From: CAYQJV01 sp964417925
GTDB taxonomy: Bacteria > Hydrothermota > Tepidihabitantia > B3-TA06 > CAYQJV01
Assembly (NCBI GenBank): GCA_964417925.1
Contig: CAYQJV010000020.1
Location: 1-27,368, forward strand
Direction of reading: 5' to 3'
Length of the DNA stretch: 27,368 nucleotides
Below the pieces are notes generated by a model. It saw only the letters and a list, made by a program, of their open reading frames with translations, ran no database searches and was not told where the DNA came from. The translations under genes were made by a program, and so were the position numbers. Within the stretch, counting starts at the first letter, position 1, and each line of letters starts with the position of its first letter. Positions 1-6,528 of this stretch are shown here, one piece after another.

Positions 1-1
1 A

Positions 2-562
2 TATGGATTAAGAACAGGAAGAGTCCTTTCGCATGTTGCAATTCTTGAACCTATAAATTATGGTAAGCTTTTGCTTGTTACCGACGGTGGTATGAATATA
101 GCGCCTGACTTATCTATAAAAATTGATATTATAAAAAATGCAATTGAAGTTGCAAAAGCCTTAGGAATAAAAAAACCAAAAGTAGCACTTTTATCTGCTG
201 TAGAAATAGTTAATCCAAAAATGCCCGATACCATGGAATGGGCAGAAATTGTAAAAATGACAGAAAGAGGACAGATAGAAGATGCATTTATAGATGGCCC
301 TCTTGCTCTTGATCTTGCGGTTTCTAAGGAAGCTGCAGAAATAAAAGGAGTTGGAGGAAATGTAGTTGGGAATGCAGATATACTCGTTGTACCTGACATT
401 GCTGCAGGCAATATCTTCGCAAAAGGACTTATATATCTTGGAAAAGCAAAGGCGTGTGGAATTATTGCAGGTGCTTTCAAACCTGTGGTTATGCTTTCAA
501 GAGCAGATACAACTGAAACAAAACTCTATTCAATTGCCCTTGGTGCATTGATGGGGGGTTAA
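2..562 (+). CDS. Phosphate butyryl-/acetyltransferase family, C-terminal 186 residues (5' truncated by window edge)
   Basis: Transfers an acyl group between acyl-CoA and phosphate in the cytoplasm, giving an acyl phosphate usable for ATP formation by a kinase. The frame is open from base 2, so the N-terminus lies outside the window. Visible hallmarks of the Ptb/Pta fold are a DGGMNIAPDL segment, then KVALLSAVEIVNPKMPDT, a GPLALDLAVSKEAA segment, and a C-terminal GNADILVVPDIAAGN block followed by PVVMLSRADT. These resemble phosphate butyryltransferases more than classical Pta, but the two cannot be separated reliably without the N-terminus. A butyrate kinase partner is not visible. ridA follows after one base, so both are probably co-transcribed. 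Confidence 0.88.
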   Translation, partial: YGLRTGRVLSHVAILEPINYGKLLLVTDGGMNIAPDLSIKIDIIKNAIEVAKALGIKKPKVALLSAVEIVNPKMPDTMEWAEIVKMTERGQIEDAFIDGPLALDLAVSKEAAEIKGVGGNVVGNADILVVPDIAAGNIFAKGLIYLGKAKACGIIAGAFKPVVMLSRADTTETKLYSIALGALMGG

Positions 563-563
563 T

Positions 564-920
564 ATGAAAAAGGAAATAAAAACTCAAAAAGCTCCTCTAC
601 CCATAGGTCCGTATAGTCAAGGAATTTTAATAGATAACTTTGCATTTATCTCAGGACAAATTGCTCCTGAAGAGAAGGATATAAAAACCCAAACAGAAAA
701 GATACTTAAAAACATAAAAAACATATTGGAAGAAATTCAAATGACTCTTAAAGATATCGTAAAAGTGGATGTTTATTTAAAAGATCTTTCCCTGTTTGCT
801 GAATTTAACGAAGTGTACCAAAAATTCTTTAACCCACCTTATCCTGCAAGGGTCACGGTGGAGGTTTCCCGTCTTCCTAAGGATGCTCTTATTGAAATAG
901 CAGTTATTGCAAAGAAATGA
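564..920 (+). CDS. ridA: RidA family reactive enamine/imine deaminase
   Basis: 118 residues, the usual RidA length. The family hydrolyses reactive 2-aminoacrylate and related enamines released by PLP enzymes, protecting the cell from metabolite damage; the active form is a trimer. Visible motifs are GPYSQG near residue 17, FISGQIA near 29, a VKVDVYLKDLSLFAEFN core, and the C-terminal PARVTVEV and IEIAVIA segments that carry the conserved Arg and Glu of the active cleft. The ATG lies one base after the upstream stop. The next gene starts inside its stop codon (ATGA overlap). The substrate cannot be told from sequence. Confidence 0.93.
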   Translation: MKKEIKTQKAPLPIGPYSQGILIDNFAFISGQIAPEEKDIKTQTEKILKNIKNILEEIQMTLKDIVKVDVYLKDLSLFAEFNEVYQKFFNPPYPARVTVEVSRLPKDALIEIAVIAKK

Positions 921-1888
921 TTTTTGGGCTATATCTTTTCTTACCCCCATGGATGGACTCCCTTGTGCAAAAAGGCCTTTATGCTTCTTACAATGGTGAA
1001 TACGAAAAGGCTAAAAGGTATTACGAAGAAATAATAAAAAAAGCACCTGAATTACCTGCTGGATATTTTTTTAAAGGAGCAGTGTATGAAGTCTACATGA
1101 TAGATTTTGGAACCGACTGTTTTGAAGACAGTTTTTACTTATTTATGAAAATGACAAAAGAAAATGCAGAAAAAATGTTAAAGAAAAATAAAAAAGACAA
1201 AACTGCCCTATTTTTCATGGGAGCCTGTTATGCCTTCACCACAATTTATGAGGGATGGCATAAAAGATACTTTAAAGCCTTACACTATGGATTAAAAGCA
1301 AAATGGTACTTTGATAAACTTCTTTCTTTGGATTCTCATTTTTATGACGCATATCTTTTAAGAGGAGCCTATGAATATTTTGCAGGAAGAGTTAATAAGT
1401 ATCTTTTAGGAATTCTACCTTTTGGAAATATTAATAAAGGAATCGAACTTTTAAAAAAAACAGCAGAAAAAGCAAGATATCTTAACGTTACTGCAAAACA
1501 GGCTTTGGCATGGGTTTTAACAGAAGAAAAAAGATACTGTGAAGCCAAAAGATTTTCAAAAGAACTCATTAACAAGTATCCAAGAGGAAGAATCTTTTTA
1601 TGGCAGTACGGTAAAATACTTCTATTGGAAGGAAAATATGATAGTGCAGAGAAGTTTTGGAGCAAATTCTGTGAAAATATCAAAAATTCAAAAAGAGACT
1701 CTTACAACAATATTGCAGAGGCATCTTACTATCTTGCAGTATCTTTTTATAAAAATGGAAAAAAGGAAAAAGCCCTTGAAATATTGAATCAGATTTTGAA
1801 AAACAGAAAAAAAATAAGAACTGACATAGGATACATGAATGTATTAGAAAAGGCAGAGAATTTAAGAAAAGAAATTGAAAAAAAATAA
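917..1888 (+). CDS. Tetratricopeptide-repeat protein of unknown role
   Basis: 323 residues, rich in Lys, Tyr and Phe, with helical repeats typical of TPR proteins: an N-terminal pair around residues 15-60 (YNGEYEKAKRYYEEIIKKAP), a degenerate middle part, and C-terminal units around 190-310, the last being YYLAVSFYKNGKKEKALEIL. Such repeats usually mediate protein contacts. The first residues (MIFGLYLFLPPW) are hydrophobic but too short to be a convincing signal peptide, so location is open. The ATG overlaps the ridA stop by four bases, and the following glycosyltransferase overlaps the 3' end by 14 bases. Function is not recognisable; proximity to a glycosyltransferase hints at envelope or polysaccharide work, but this is inference. 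Confidence 0.8.
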   Translation: MIFGLYLFLPPWMDSLVQKGLYASYNGEYEKAKRYYEEIIKKAPELPAGYFFKGAVYEVYMIDFGTDCFEDSFYLFMKMTKENAEKMLKKNKKDKTALFFMGACYAFTTIYEGWHKRYFKALHYGLKAKWYFDKLLSLDSHFYDAYLLRGAYEYFAGRVNKYLLGILPFGNINKGIELLKKTAEKARYLNVTAKQALAWVLTEEKRYCEAKRFSKELINKYPRGRIFLWQYGKILLLEGKYDSAEKFWSKFCENIKNSKRDSYNNIAEASYYLAVSFYKNGKKEKALEILNQILKNRKKIRTDIGYMNVLEKAENLRKEIEKK

Positions 1889-3110
1889 AAAAATACTTTT
1901 CATTACCTATTACTTTCCTCCTGTAGGAGGAGTGGGAAGTATAAGAGTTATAAAGTTTTTAAAATATCTTTCTAAAATGGAGATAAAAGCTGATGTGGTT
2001 ACCTATAAAGATATCCCTTATCCTGTTCAAGATTATTCTCTTTTTAATGAAATTCCAAAAGAAACTAAAATAATAAGAACAAATTTTATGCATCCTCTAA
2101 GGTTTTTAAAGAATAAATTACCAAAATTTAAAACAAAAAATTTTCTCTCACACTTCGTATGGCCAGATTATGCAGTATGGGGAATTAGATACATTTTAAA
2201 AAAAATTGTTTTCCTTAAAGATAATTACAAATGTATATTCATCTCCATGCCACCTTTTGCCTTAGGTCTTGTCGCATTCTTTATAAAGAAGAGATTAAAT
2301 ATACCTGTGGTACTGGAAATGAGAGATCCGTGGGTAAAAAATCCGGTGTTAGAACAGAACATTATTAAGAAATTGCTAAATTACATTTCAGAGAAGAAGG
2401 TTATAAGAACTGTAGACGCTGTAATTACAGTTACTCATGCCCATAAAAAATTTCTTACGGCTCGATATCCTGAACATGCATATAAAATATTCTACATCTC
2501 TCAAGGCTTTGACCCAGAAGATTTTGATCCCAAAATTAAAATACGTAGAAAACCTATTATCCAAAGTAATCACAAAACAATAAAAATAGTTTATACTGGA
2601 AGACTTGGGGAACCACAACATAGTATTGATTATATGAAAAAAGCCCTTGAAATTTTAAATACAGAGAAAAAAAGAAAAGCCAAGCTATGGATTGCTGGAA
2701 TAGTGGAAGAAGAAACACAAGAAAAGATAAAAAACTTTCCTTATATTATCTATCTTGGATTCCTGGAAAGAAAGGATGTTAATAACCTAATTACAGAGGC
2801 GGATGTATTATGGTGCGATTACAAAGAAAGCTACTCTCCTTTCATAATTCCTTCCAAATTATACGATTATCTTGGCGCTCATAAACCTATTCTCCTTACT
2901 ACAGAACAAAAAAATTATGAAGGAGCAAAAATTCTCCAAAAAACACAGCGGGGTGTATGGGCGAAGAGAAGCGAACCAGAAGAAATCGCAAATAAAATAA
3001 TTTTTTTAAAAGAAAATTTTAAACTTTCTAAAAAAAGTATAGAATATTATTCTAGAAGAGAACTCACTAAAAAACTTGCCAATGTGTTAAAATGGGTACT
3101 AAAAGAATAA
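1875..3110 (+). CDS. Glycosyltransferase, GT4-like (GT-B fold)
   Basis: 411 residues. The N-terminus (ILFITYYFPPVGGVGSIR, residues 7-24) is the glycine-rich acceptor-side loop found in family 4 transferases. The C-terminal half has the nucleotide-sugar lobe: IKIVYTGRLGEPQHS near 235, LWIAGI, then ADVLWCDYKESYSPFIIPSKLYDYLGAHKPIL, which matches the E-x7-E-like region and the conserved SKLYDYLG motif. It probably builds envelope or exported polysaccharide from a nucleotide-activated sugar on the cytoplasmic face. The start is TTG, overlapping the TPR gene by 14 bases; no better in-frame start fits the conserved N-terminus. Sugar donor and acceptor cannot be inferred. Confidence 0.87.
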   Translation: MKKNKKILFITYYFPPVGGVGSIRVIKFLKYLSKMEIKADVVTYKDIPYPVQDYSLFNEIPKETKIIRTNFMHPLRFLKNKLPKFKTKNFLSHFVWPDYAVWGIRYILKKIVFLKDNYKCIFISMPPFALGLVAFFIKKRLNIPVVLEMRDPWVKNPVLEQNIIKKLLNYISEKKVIRTVDAVITVTHAHKKFLTARYPEHAYKIFYISQGFDPEDFDPKIKIRRKPIIQSNHKTIKIVYTGRLGEPQHSIDYMKKALEILNTEKKRKAKLWIAGIVEEETQEKIKNFPYIIYLGFLERKDVNNLITEADVLWCDYKESYSPFIIPSKLYDYLGAHKPILLTTEQKNYEGAKILQKTQRGVWAKRSEPEEIANKIIFLKENFKLSKKSIEYYSRRELTKKLANVLKWVLKE

Positions 3111-3544
3111 TAATTGGGGTAGGGAATACATTGCGAAAAGATGATGGAATAGGCCCTTATATCATAAAGAAATTAAAGAGAAAAAATCTAAACTGTCTAT
3201 TAATAGATGCAGGAGAAACTCCTGAAAATTATATAGAAACTATTTTACAACATAAGCCTGAAGAACTCATAATAATAGATGCAACGGATTTTGGCGCTGA
3301 ACCAGGAGAATGGAAGATTTTCTCAGAAAGGGACTTAAAAAAAGAAAAAATAAGCACTCTTTCCAGCCACTCCCTTCCTTTATCTCTCTGGATAGCTCTA
3401 TTAAAAAAAGAAATTCCTTCTCTTAAAATACAACTTATAGGAATTCAACCAGCAGATATAGGATTAGGAGACACAATATCAGAGATTTTAAAAGAAAAAT
3501 CTAAAGAAATAATAAACTTTCTCCTTTATAATAAAAAATTTTAA
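3092..3544 (+). CDS. Hydrogenase maturation protease family (HycI/HyaD-like)
   Basis: 150 residues, normal for the family. These nickel-dependent endopeptidases trim the C-terminus of the [NiFe]-hydrogenase large subunit after nickel insertion. Seen: GVGNTLRKDDGIGP at 9-22 with metal-ligand candidate D17, E42 in the AGETPEN stretch, D63 in IIIDATDFG, and H93 in LSSHSLPLSLW; D17, D63 and H93 fall where HycI carries its nickel ligands. GIQPADIGLG near 117-126 matches the closing family motif. It is the last gene of the plus-strand run and overlaps the glycosyltransferase by 19 bases. No hydrogenase subunit or Hyp factor lies in the window, so its client is encoded elsewhere. It meets the next gene tail to tail with one base between stops. 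Confidence 0.87.
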   Translation: MGTKRIIIGVGNTLRKDDGIGPYIIKKLKRKNLNCLLIDAGETPENYIETILQHKPEELIIIDATDFGAEPGEWKIFSERDLKKEKISTLSSHSLPLSLWIALLKKEIPSLKIQLIGIQPADIGLGDTISEILKEKSKEIINFLLYNKKF

Positions 3545-3545
3545 A

Positions 3546-4007
3546 TCATCCAAAAGTGATTTTTCTCTTTGGTTTTTCTTCTTTCTTTTCAGAAGGCTTT
3601 TCCTCAGATTGAGTAGTTTTTATAGGCTCTTTCCTTACCCTTTCCAAAGCAACCTCTTGCTTAGAAGGCGTTTTTTCTTTTAATTGCTGGATTTCTTCTT
3701 CCAATCTTACCTTTTCCTCTCTCAACTTTTCAAGTTCTATTTTCTCCTTTTCCAAATATTCTACAATATCTCTTAATCTCTCTTCTTCTCTTTTTAAATC
3801 TTTTATCTTTTTCTCAAGAGCTTCAACATCTCGTTCTCTTTCCTTAATTATCTCCTCAAGTTTTTGTAACTCTCTTTTTTTCTCCTCAGTCAGCTCAACC
3901 TTTGGACCCTCAAATTCCCCAAACTTTCTTTTGAGTTCTTCATAAAGAGCCCTTTCGTCAACTTCTCCATATTCCAATTTTGCACCTTTAGGAATAAAAA
4001 GAGGCAT
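3546..4007 (-). CDS. Coiled-coil protein of unknown function
   Basis: 153 residues. After a short non-coiled start (MPLFIPKGAKLEYGEVDERA), residues about 40-112 form an almost uninterrupted heptad-like, Glu/Lys/Arg/Leu-rich helix, followed by a charged low-complexity tail rich in Lys, Glu, Pro and Ser. No signal peptide or membrane segment is seen, so it is probably cytoplasmic. It is the third gene after rpmA and the UlaG-like hydrolase, nine bases downstream of the latter, and probably in the same transcript. I do not recognise a named family; composition bias makes remote matches to other coiled coils uninformative. Confidence 0.75.
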   Translation of the reverse strand: MPLFIPKGAKLEYGEVDERALYEELKRKFGEFEGPKVELTEEKKRELQKLEEIIKERERDVEALEKKIKDLKREEERLRDIVEYLEKEKIELEKLREEKVRLEEEIQQLKEKTPSKQEVALERVRKEPIKTTQSEEKPSEKKEEKPKRKITFG

Positions 4008-4016
4008 ACCTATACC

Positions 4017-4670
4017 TTAATTTGCATGTTTAAGAACCCATATCTCTAAGTTTTGGGGAAGCTCATCTTTTTTAATCTCTACTTCTTCTTCTCTCTTTTT
4101 CACATTTTCTTTATCTTTTATAAAATCATCTACAGATGATATTGGAAATCCAAGTACCTCTGTCTTAAAATGCATAGGTATAACTACCTTAGGAGAAAGC
4201 TTTTGAACCACCTCCCATGCCTGTTTTGCATCTATAGTATAGTAACCTCCTACAGGTACAAGAAGTACATCTACACATCCAATTTCATTTTTCTGCTCAT
4301 CCGTTATTACATGCCCAAGATCCCCAAGATGACATATTTTAACCCCCTCTACCTCTATAACGAATACTGTATTATCCCCTCTTTCTTTTCCATCATGAGG
4401 ATCATGTTTCGTTGCAATACCTTTTATCTTTATCCCCTTTATATTTCTTTCCCCTATACCTTTTACAACTTGAGGATTCCCTTTTATACCTTTTACATAA
4501 TTATGATCCTCATGTTCATGCGAAACTGTAACAATATCTGCCTCTTCATCAATGGGTTTATACCCCACCGCTCCATTGTAGGCCCCTGGTTCATAAGGAT
4601 CTGTAATTATCTTAATCCCATCATCAGTGGTAATTAAAAAACTCGCATGGCCAAGCCATTTGATCCTCAT
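4017..4670 (-). CDS. Metallo-beta-lactamase fold hydrolase, UlaG/UPF0173-like
   Basis: 217 residues. The metal site is complete: HEHEDH at 51-56, H89 in the TKHDPHDG loop, HLGDLGH at 114-120 and IPMHFKTE near 165-172. The N-terminal WLGHASFLI and TDPY segments are the signature of the small single-domain group around UlaG and the UPF0173 proteins, which hydrolyse diverse small esters and phosphoesters. The substrate is unknown. The ATG overlaps the rpmA stop (ATGA), so translation is probably coupled to that of the ribosomal protein, and the coiled-coil gene follows nine bases later. Confidence 0.88.
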   Translation of the reverse strand: MRIKWLGHASFLITTDDGIKIITDPYEPGAYNGAVGYKPIDEEADIVTVSHEHEDHNYVKGIKGNPQVVKGIGERNIKGIKIKGIATKHDPHDGKERGDNTVFVIEVEGVKICHLGDLGHVITDEQKNEIGCVDVLLVPVGGYYTIDAKQAWEVVQKLSPKVVIPMHFKTEVLGFPISSVDDFIKDKENVKKREEEVEIKKDELPQNLEIWVLKHAN

Positions 4671-4936
4671 ACTACCCCCTGTAATGATGGATAAACAGAA
4701 ACTCTTTTTTTAGTTTTTCCTGCTCTTTCAAACTTTACATATCCATCAATCAATGCAAAAAGAGTATCATCCTTCCCCCTTCCTACATTCTTACCTGGAA
4801 GAATCTTTGTCCCTCTCTGCCTTACAAGGATATTACCCGCTTTAACAAATTGGGTATCAAATCTTTTAACACCAAGCCGTTTTGCTATACTATCCCTTCC
4901 ATTCTTAGATACGCCACCACCTTTTTTATGGGCCAT
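4667..4936 (-). CDS. rpmA: Ribosomal protein bL27
   Basis: 89 residues. A large-subunit protein whose N-terminal tail reaches toward the peptidyl-transferase centre. It begins directly with MAHKKGGGVSKNGRDS, so it lacks the cleavable N-terminal extension found in many Firmicutes. The core carries RLGVKRFDTQFVKAGNILVR and QRGTKILPGKNVGRGKDDTLFAL, both diagnostic. Upstream is a strong Shine-Dalgarno (AAAGGAGGTGAT) and a consensus promoter. rplU is not next to it, and obg, its usual neighbour, lies more than 8 kb away on the other strand. Confidence 0.98.
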   Translation of the reverse strand: MAHKKGGGVSKNGRDSIAKRLGVKRFDTQFVKAGNILVRQRGTKILPGKNVGRGKDDTLFALIDGYVKFERAGKTKKRVSVYPSLQGVV

Positions 4937-4959
4937 TGTATCACCTCCTTTTTTGGTTT

Positions 4960-4987
4960 ATTATAAGTGAAGTAATCAATTTGTCAA
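4960..4987 (-). promoter_or_regulatory. Consensus promoter for rpmA
   Basis: On the minus strand, TTGACA (4987-4982), a 16-base spacer and TATAAT (4965-4960): a perfect match to the sigma-70-type consensus. It sits about 25 bases upstream of the rpmA ATG, leaving a short leader that carries the Shine-Dalgarno sequence. It is divergent from the rtcB promoter. Confidence 0.85.
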
Positions 4988-5031
4988 ATTAACAAATTTA
5001 AAATTCATTATTACCATTGACAAATTAACGA
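4981..5031. repeat. Pair of direct repeats overlapping both divergent -35 boxes
   Basis: TTGTCAAATTAACAA at 4981-4995 and TTGACAAATTAACGA at 5017-5031 match at 13 of 15 positions, 36 bases apart. One copy covers the rpmA -35 box (read on the minus strand) and the other covers the rtcB -35 box. They could be an operator pair, or a by-product of both -35 elements lying in AT-rich sequence. Confidence 0.5.
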
Positions 5032-5045
5032 CAATTGTTTATAAT
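5017..5045 (+). promoter_or_regulatory. Consensus promoter for rtcB-uvrC
   Basis: TTGACA (5017-5022), a 17-base spacer and TATAAT (5040-5045). A start of transcription near 5052 leaves a leader of roughly 19 bases with AAAAGGAGG (5057-5065) ahead of the ATG at 5071. The promoter overlaps the longer in-frame extension that begins with a TTG at 5035, which argues against that earlier start. Confidence 0.88.
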
Positions 5046-5070
5046 CAATATAAATCAAAAAGGAGGAATA

Positions 5071-6528
5071 ATGAGTCAAGAATGGAAAGGACCTTTAGAA
5101 AAAGTTGATGAGTACAGATGGAAAATTCCAAAATCCTATAAACCAGGAATGCGAGTACCTGGTCTAATTTATGCGGATTCAAGACTACTACCTCAAATAA
5201 AAAAGGATCAAGCTCCTGAACAGGTTGCAAATGTTGCCCATCTACCAGGAATTGTTGGATATTCCTTTGCAATGCCTGATATTCATTGGGGATATGGATT
5301 CCCTATAGGTGGGGTTGCTGCTTTTGAAATATCAAAAGGGGTTATATCTCCTGGAGGAGTTGGATATGACATCAACTGTGGAGTGAGATTAATAAGAACC
5401 AATCTTACTCTTTCAGATATAAAACCAAAACTTGAAGAAGTTTTAAGAGCCCTTTTCTACAACATTCCTTCTGGTGTTGGCTCAAAGGGAAAAATTAGAG
5501 TATCAAGAAAAGAACTTGAAGAAGTCCTTGTAAAAGGAGCAAAATGGGCAGTTGAACATGGATATGGATGGAAGGAGGATATTGAAGTTATTGAAGAAAA
5601 TGGAGCCATGCCTGGGGCAAGACCTGACAAGGTATCTCAAAGAGCTTATGAAAGAGGGATGCCTCAACTTGGAACTCTTGGTGCAGGAAATCACTTCCTT
5701 GAAATACAGTTGGTTGAAGAAATCTTTGATGAGAAAGCAGCCAAGATATTTGGCCTTGAAAAAGGGTTAATTACCATAATGGTCCATACAGGTTCAAGAG
5801 GATTTGGATATCAGGTGTGCGATGACAATGTAAAAATGCTTGGAAGGGTTACTCAGCGTTATGGAATATCAATTCCAGATAGGCAACTTGCCTGTGCCCC
5901 TATAAATTCAGAAGAAGGAAAAAGTTATTTCGGAGCAATGGTGGCTGCTGCAAACTATGCATGGGCAAACCGACAGTTCATAACTCACTGGACAAGAGAA
6001 GCATTCGCAAAGGTGTTTGGTAAAAGTCCTGAATCCCTTGGAATGCATATGATATATGATGTAGCACACAACATTGCAAAGATTGAAGAACATGAATTCA
6101 ACGGAAAGAAAATAAAAGTATGCGTACACAGAAAAGGCGCAACAAGAGCATTTGGCCCTAAGCATCCTGCAGTACCGGAAAAATACAGGGGAATAGGTCA
6201 ACCTGTTATAATCCCTGGAGACATGGGAACCGCATCCTACTTACTCTTAGGTACCGAAAGGGCAATGAAGGAAACCTTTGGGTCTACCTGTCATGGCGCA
6301 GGAAGAGTATGGTCAAGAGCTGAGGCAATAAGACAGACAAGAGGAAGGTCCATAAAGAGTGAGCTTAGAAATAAGGGAATTCTTATCATGTCTGCTTCTG
6401 AGAAAACCCTTAAAGAGGAAGTTCCAGATGCATATAAAGATGTTGACGTAGTAGTTGATGTGGTTCACAATGCAGGAATTTCAAAAAAAGTTGCAAGGAT
6501 GAGACCTCTGGGGGTAGTTAAAGGGTAA
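5071..6528 (+). CDS. rtcB: RNA-splicing ligase RtcB (archaeal-length type)
   Basis: 485 residues from the ATG at 5071, chosen for its AAAAGGAGG site and because the alternative TTG at 5035 lies upstream of the promoter -10 box. RtcB joins 2',3'-cyclic phosphate (or 3'-phosphate) RNA ends to 5'-OH ends using GTP and Mn2+, in tRNA splicing or RNA repair. The whole active site is visible: D100 and C103 in GYDINCG, H208 in GAGNHFLEIQ, H239 in VHTGSRG, H333 in YDVAHN, the guanylated histidine H408 in STCHGAGR, and the terminal VVKG lysine K484. Length and spacing match the Pyrococcus-type enzyme rather than E. coli RtcB. No archease gene is in the window. uvrC begins on the base after its stop. 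Confidence 0.96.
   Translation: MSQEWKGPLEKVDEYRWKIPKSYKPGMRVPGLIYADSRLLPQIKKDQAPEQVANVAHLPGIVGYSFAMPDIHWGYGFPIGGVAAFEISKGVISPGGVGYDINCGVRLIRTNLTLSDIKPKLEEVLRALFYNIPSGVGSKGKIRVSRKELEEVLVKGAKWAVEHGYGWKEDIEVIEENGAMPGARPDKVSQRAYERGMPQLGTLGAGNHFLEIQLVEEIFDEKAAKIFGLEKGLITIMVHTGSRGFGYQVCDDNVKMLGRVTQRYGISIPDRQLACAPINSEEGKSYFGAMVAAANYAWANRQFITHWTREAFAKVFGKSPESLGMHMIYDVAHNIAKIEEHEFNGKKIKVCVHRKGATRAFGPKHPAVPEKYRGIGQPVIIPGDMGTASYLLLGTERAMKETFGSTCHGAGRVWSRAEAIRQTRGRSIKSELRNKGILIMSASEKTLKEEVPDAYKDVDVVVDVVHNAGISKKVARMRPLGVVKG

Noticed and set aside
58..480. 140-residue minus-strand open frame opposite the phosphotransacylase
   Set aside because: Low-complexity Ser/Ile/Phe/Pro composition and a clear family match on the plus strand.
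4170..4637. 155-residue plus-strand open frame opposite the UlaG-like gene
   Set aside because: Tyr/Ile/Phe/Cys-rich shadow of a well-supported metallohydrolase; no start signal.
5035..5070. TTG-initiated 12-residue extension of RtcB
   Set aside because: It runs through the -10 box at 5040-5045 and past the Shine-Dalgarno; the ATG at 5071 is well placed.
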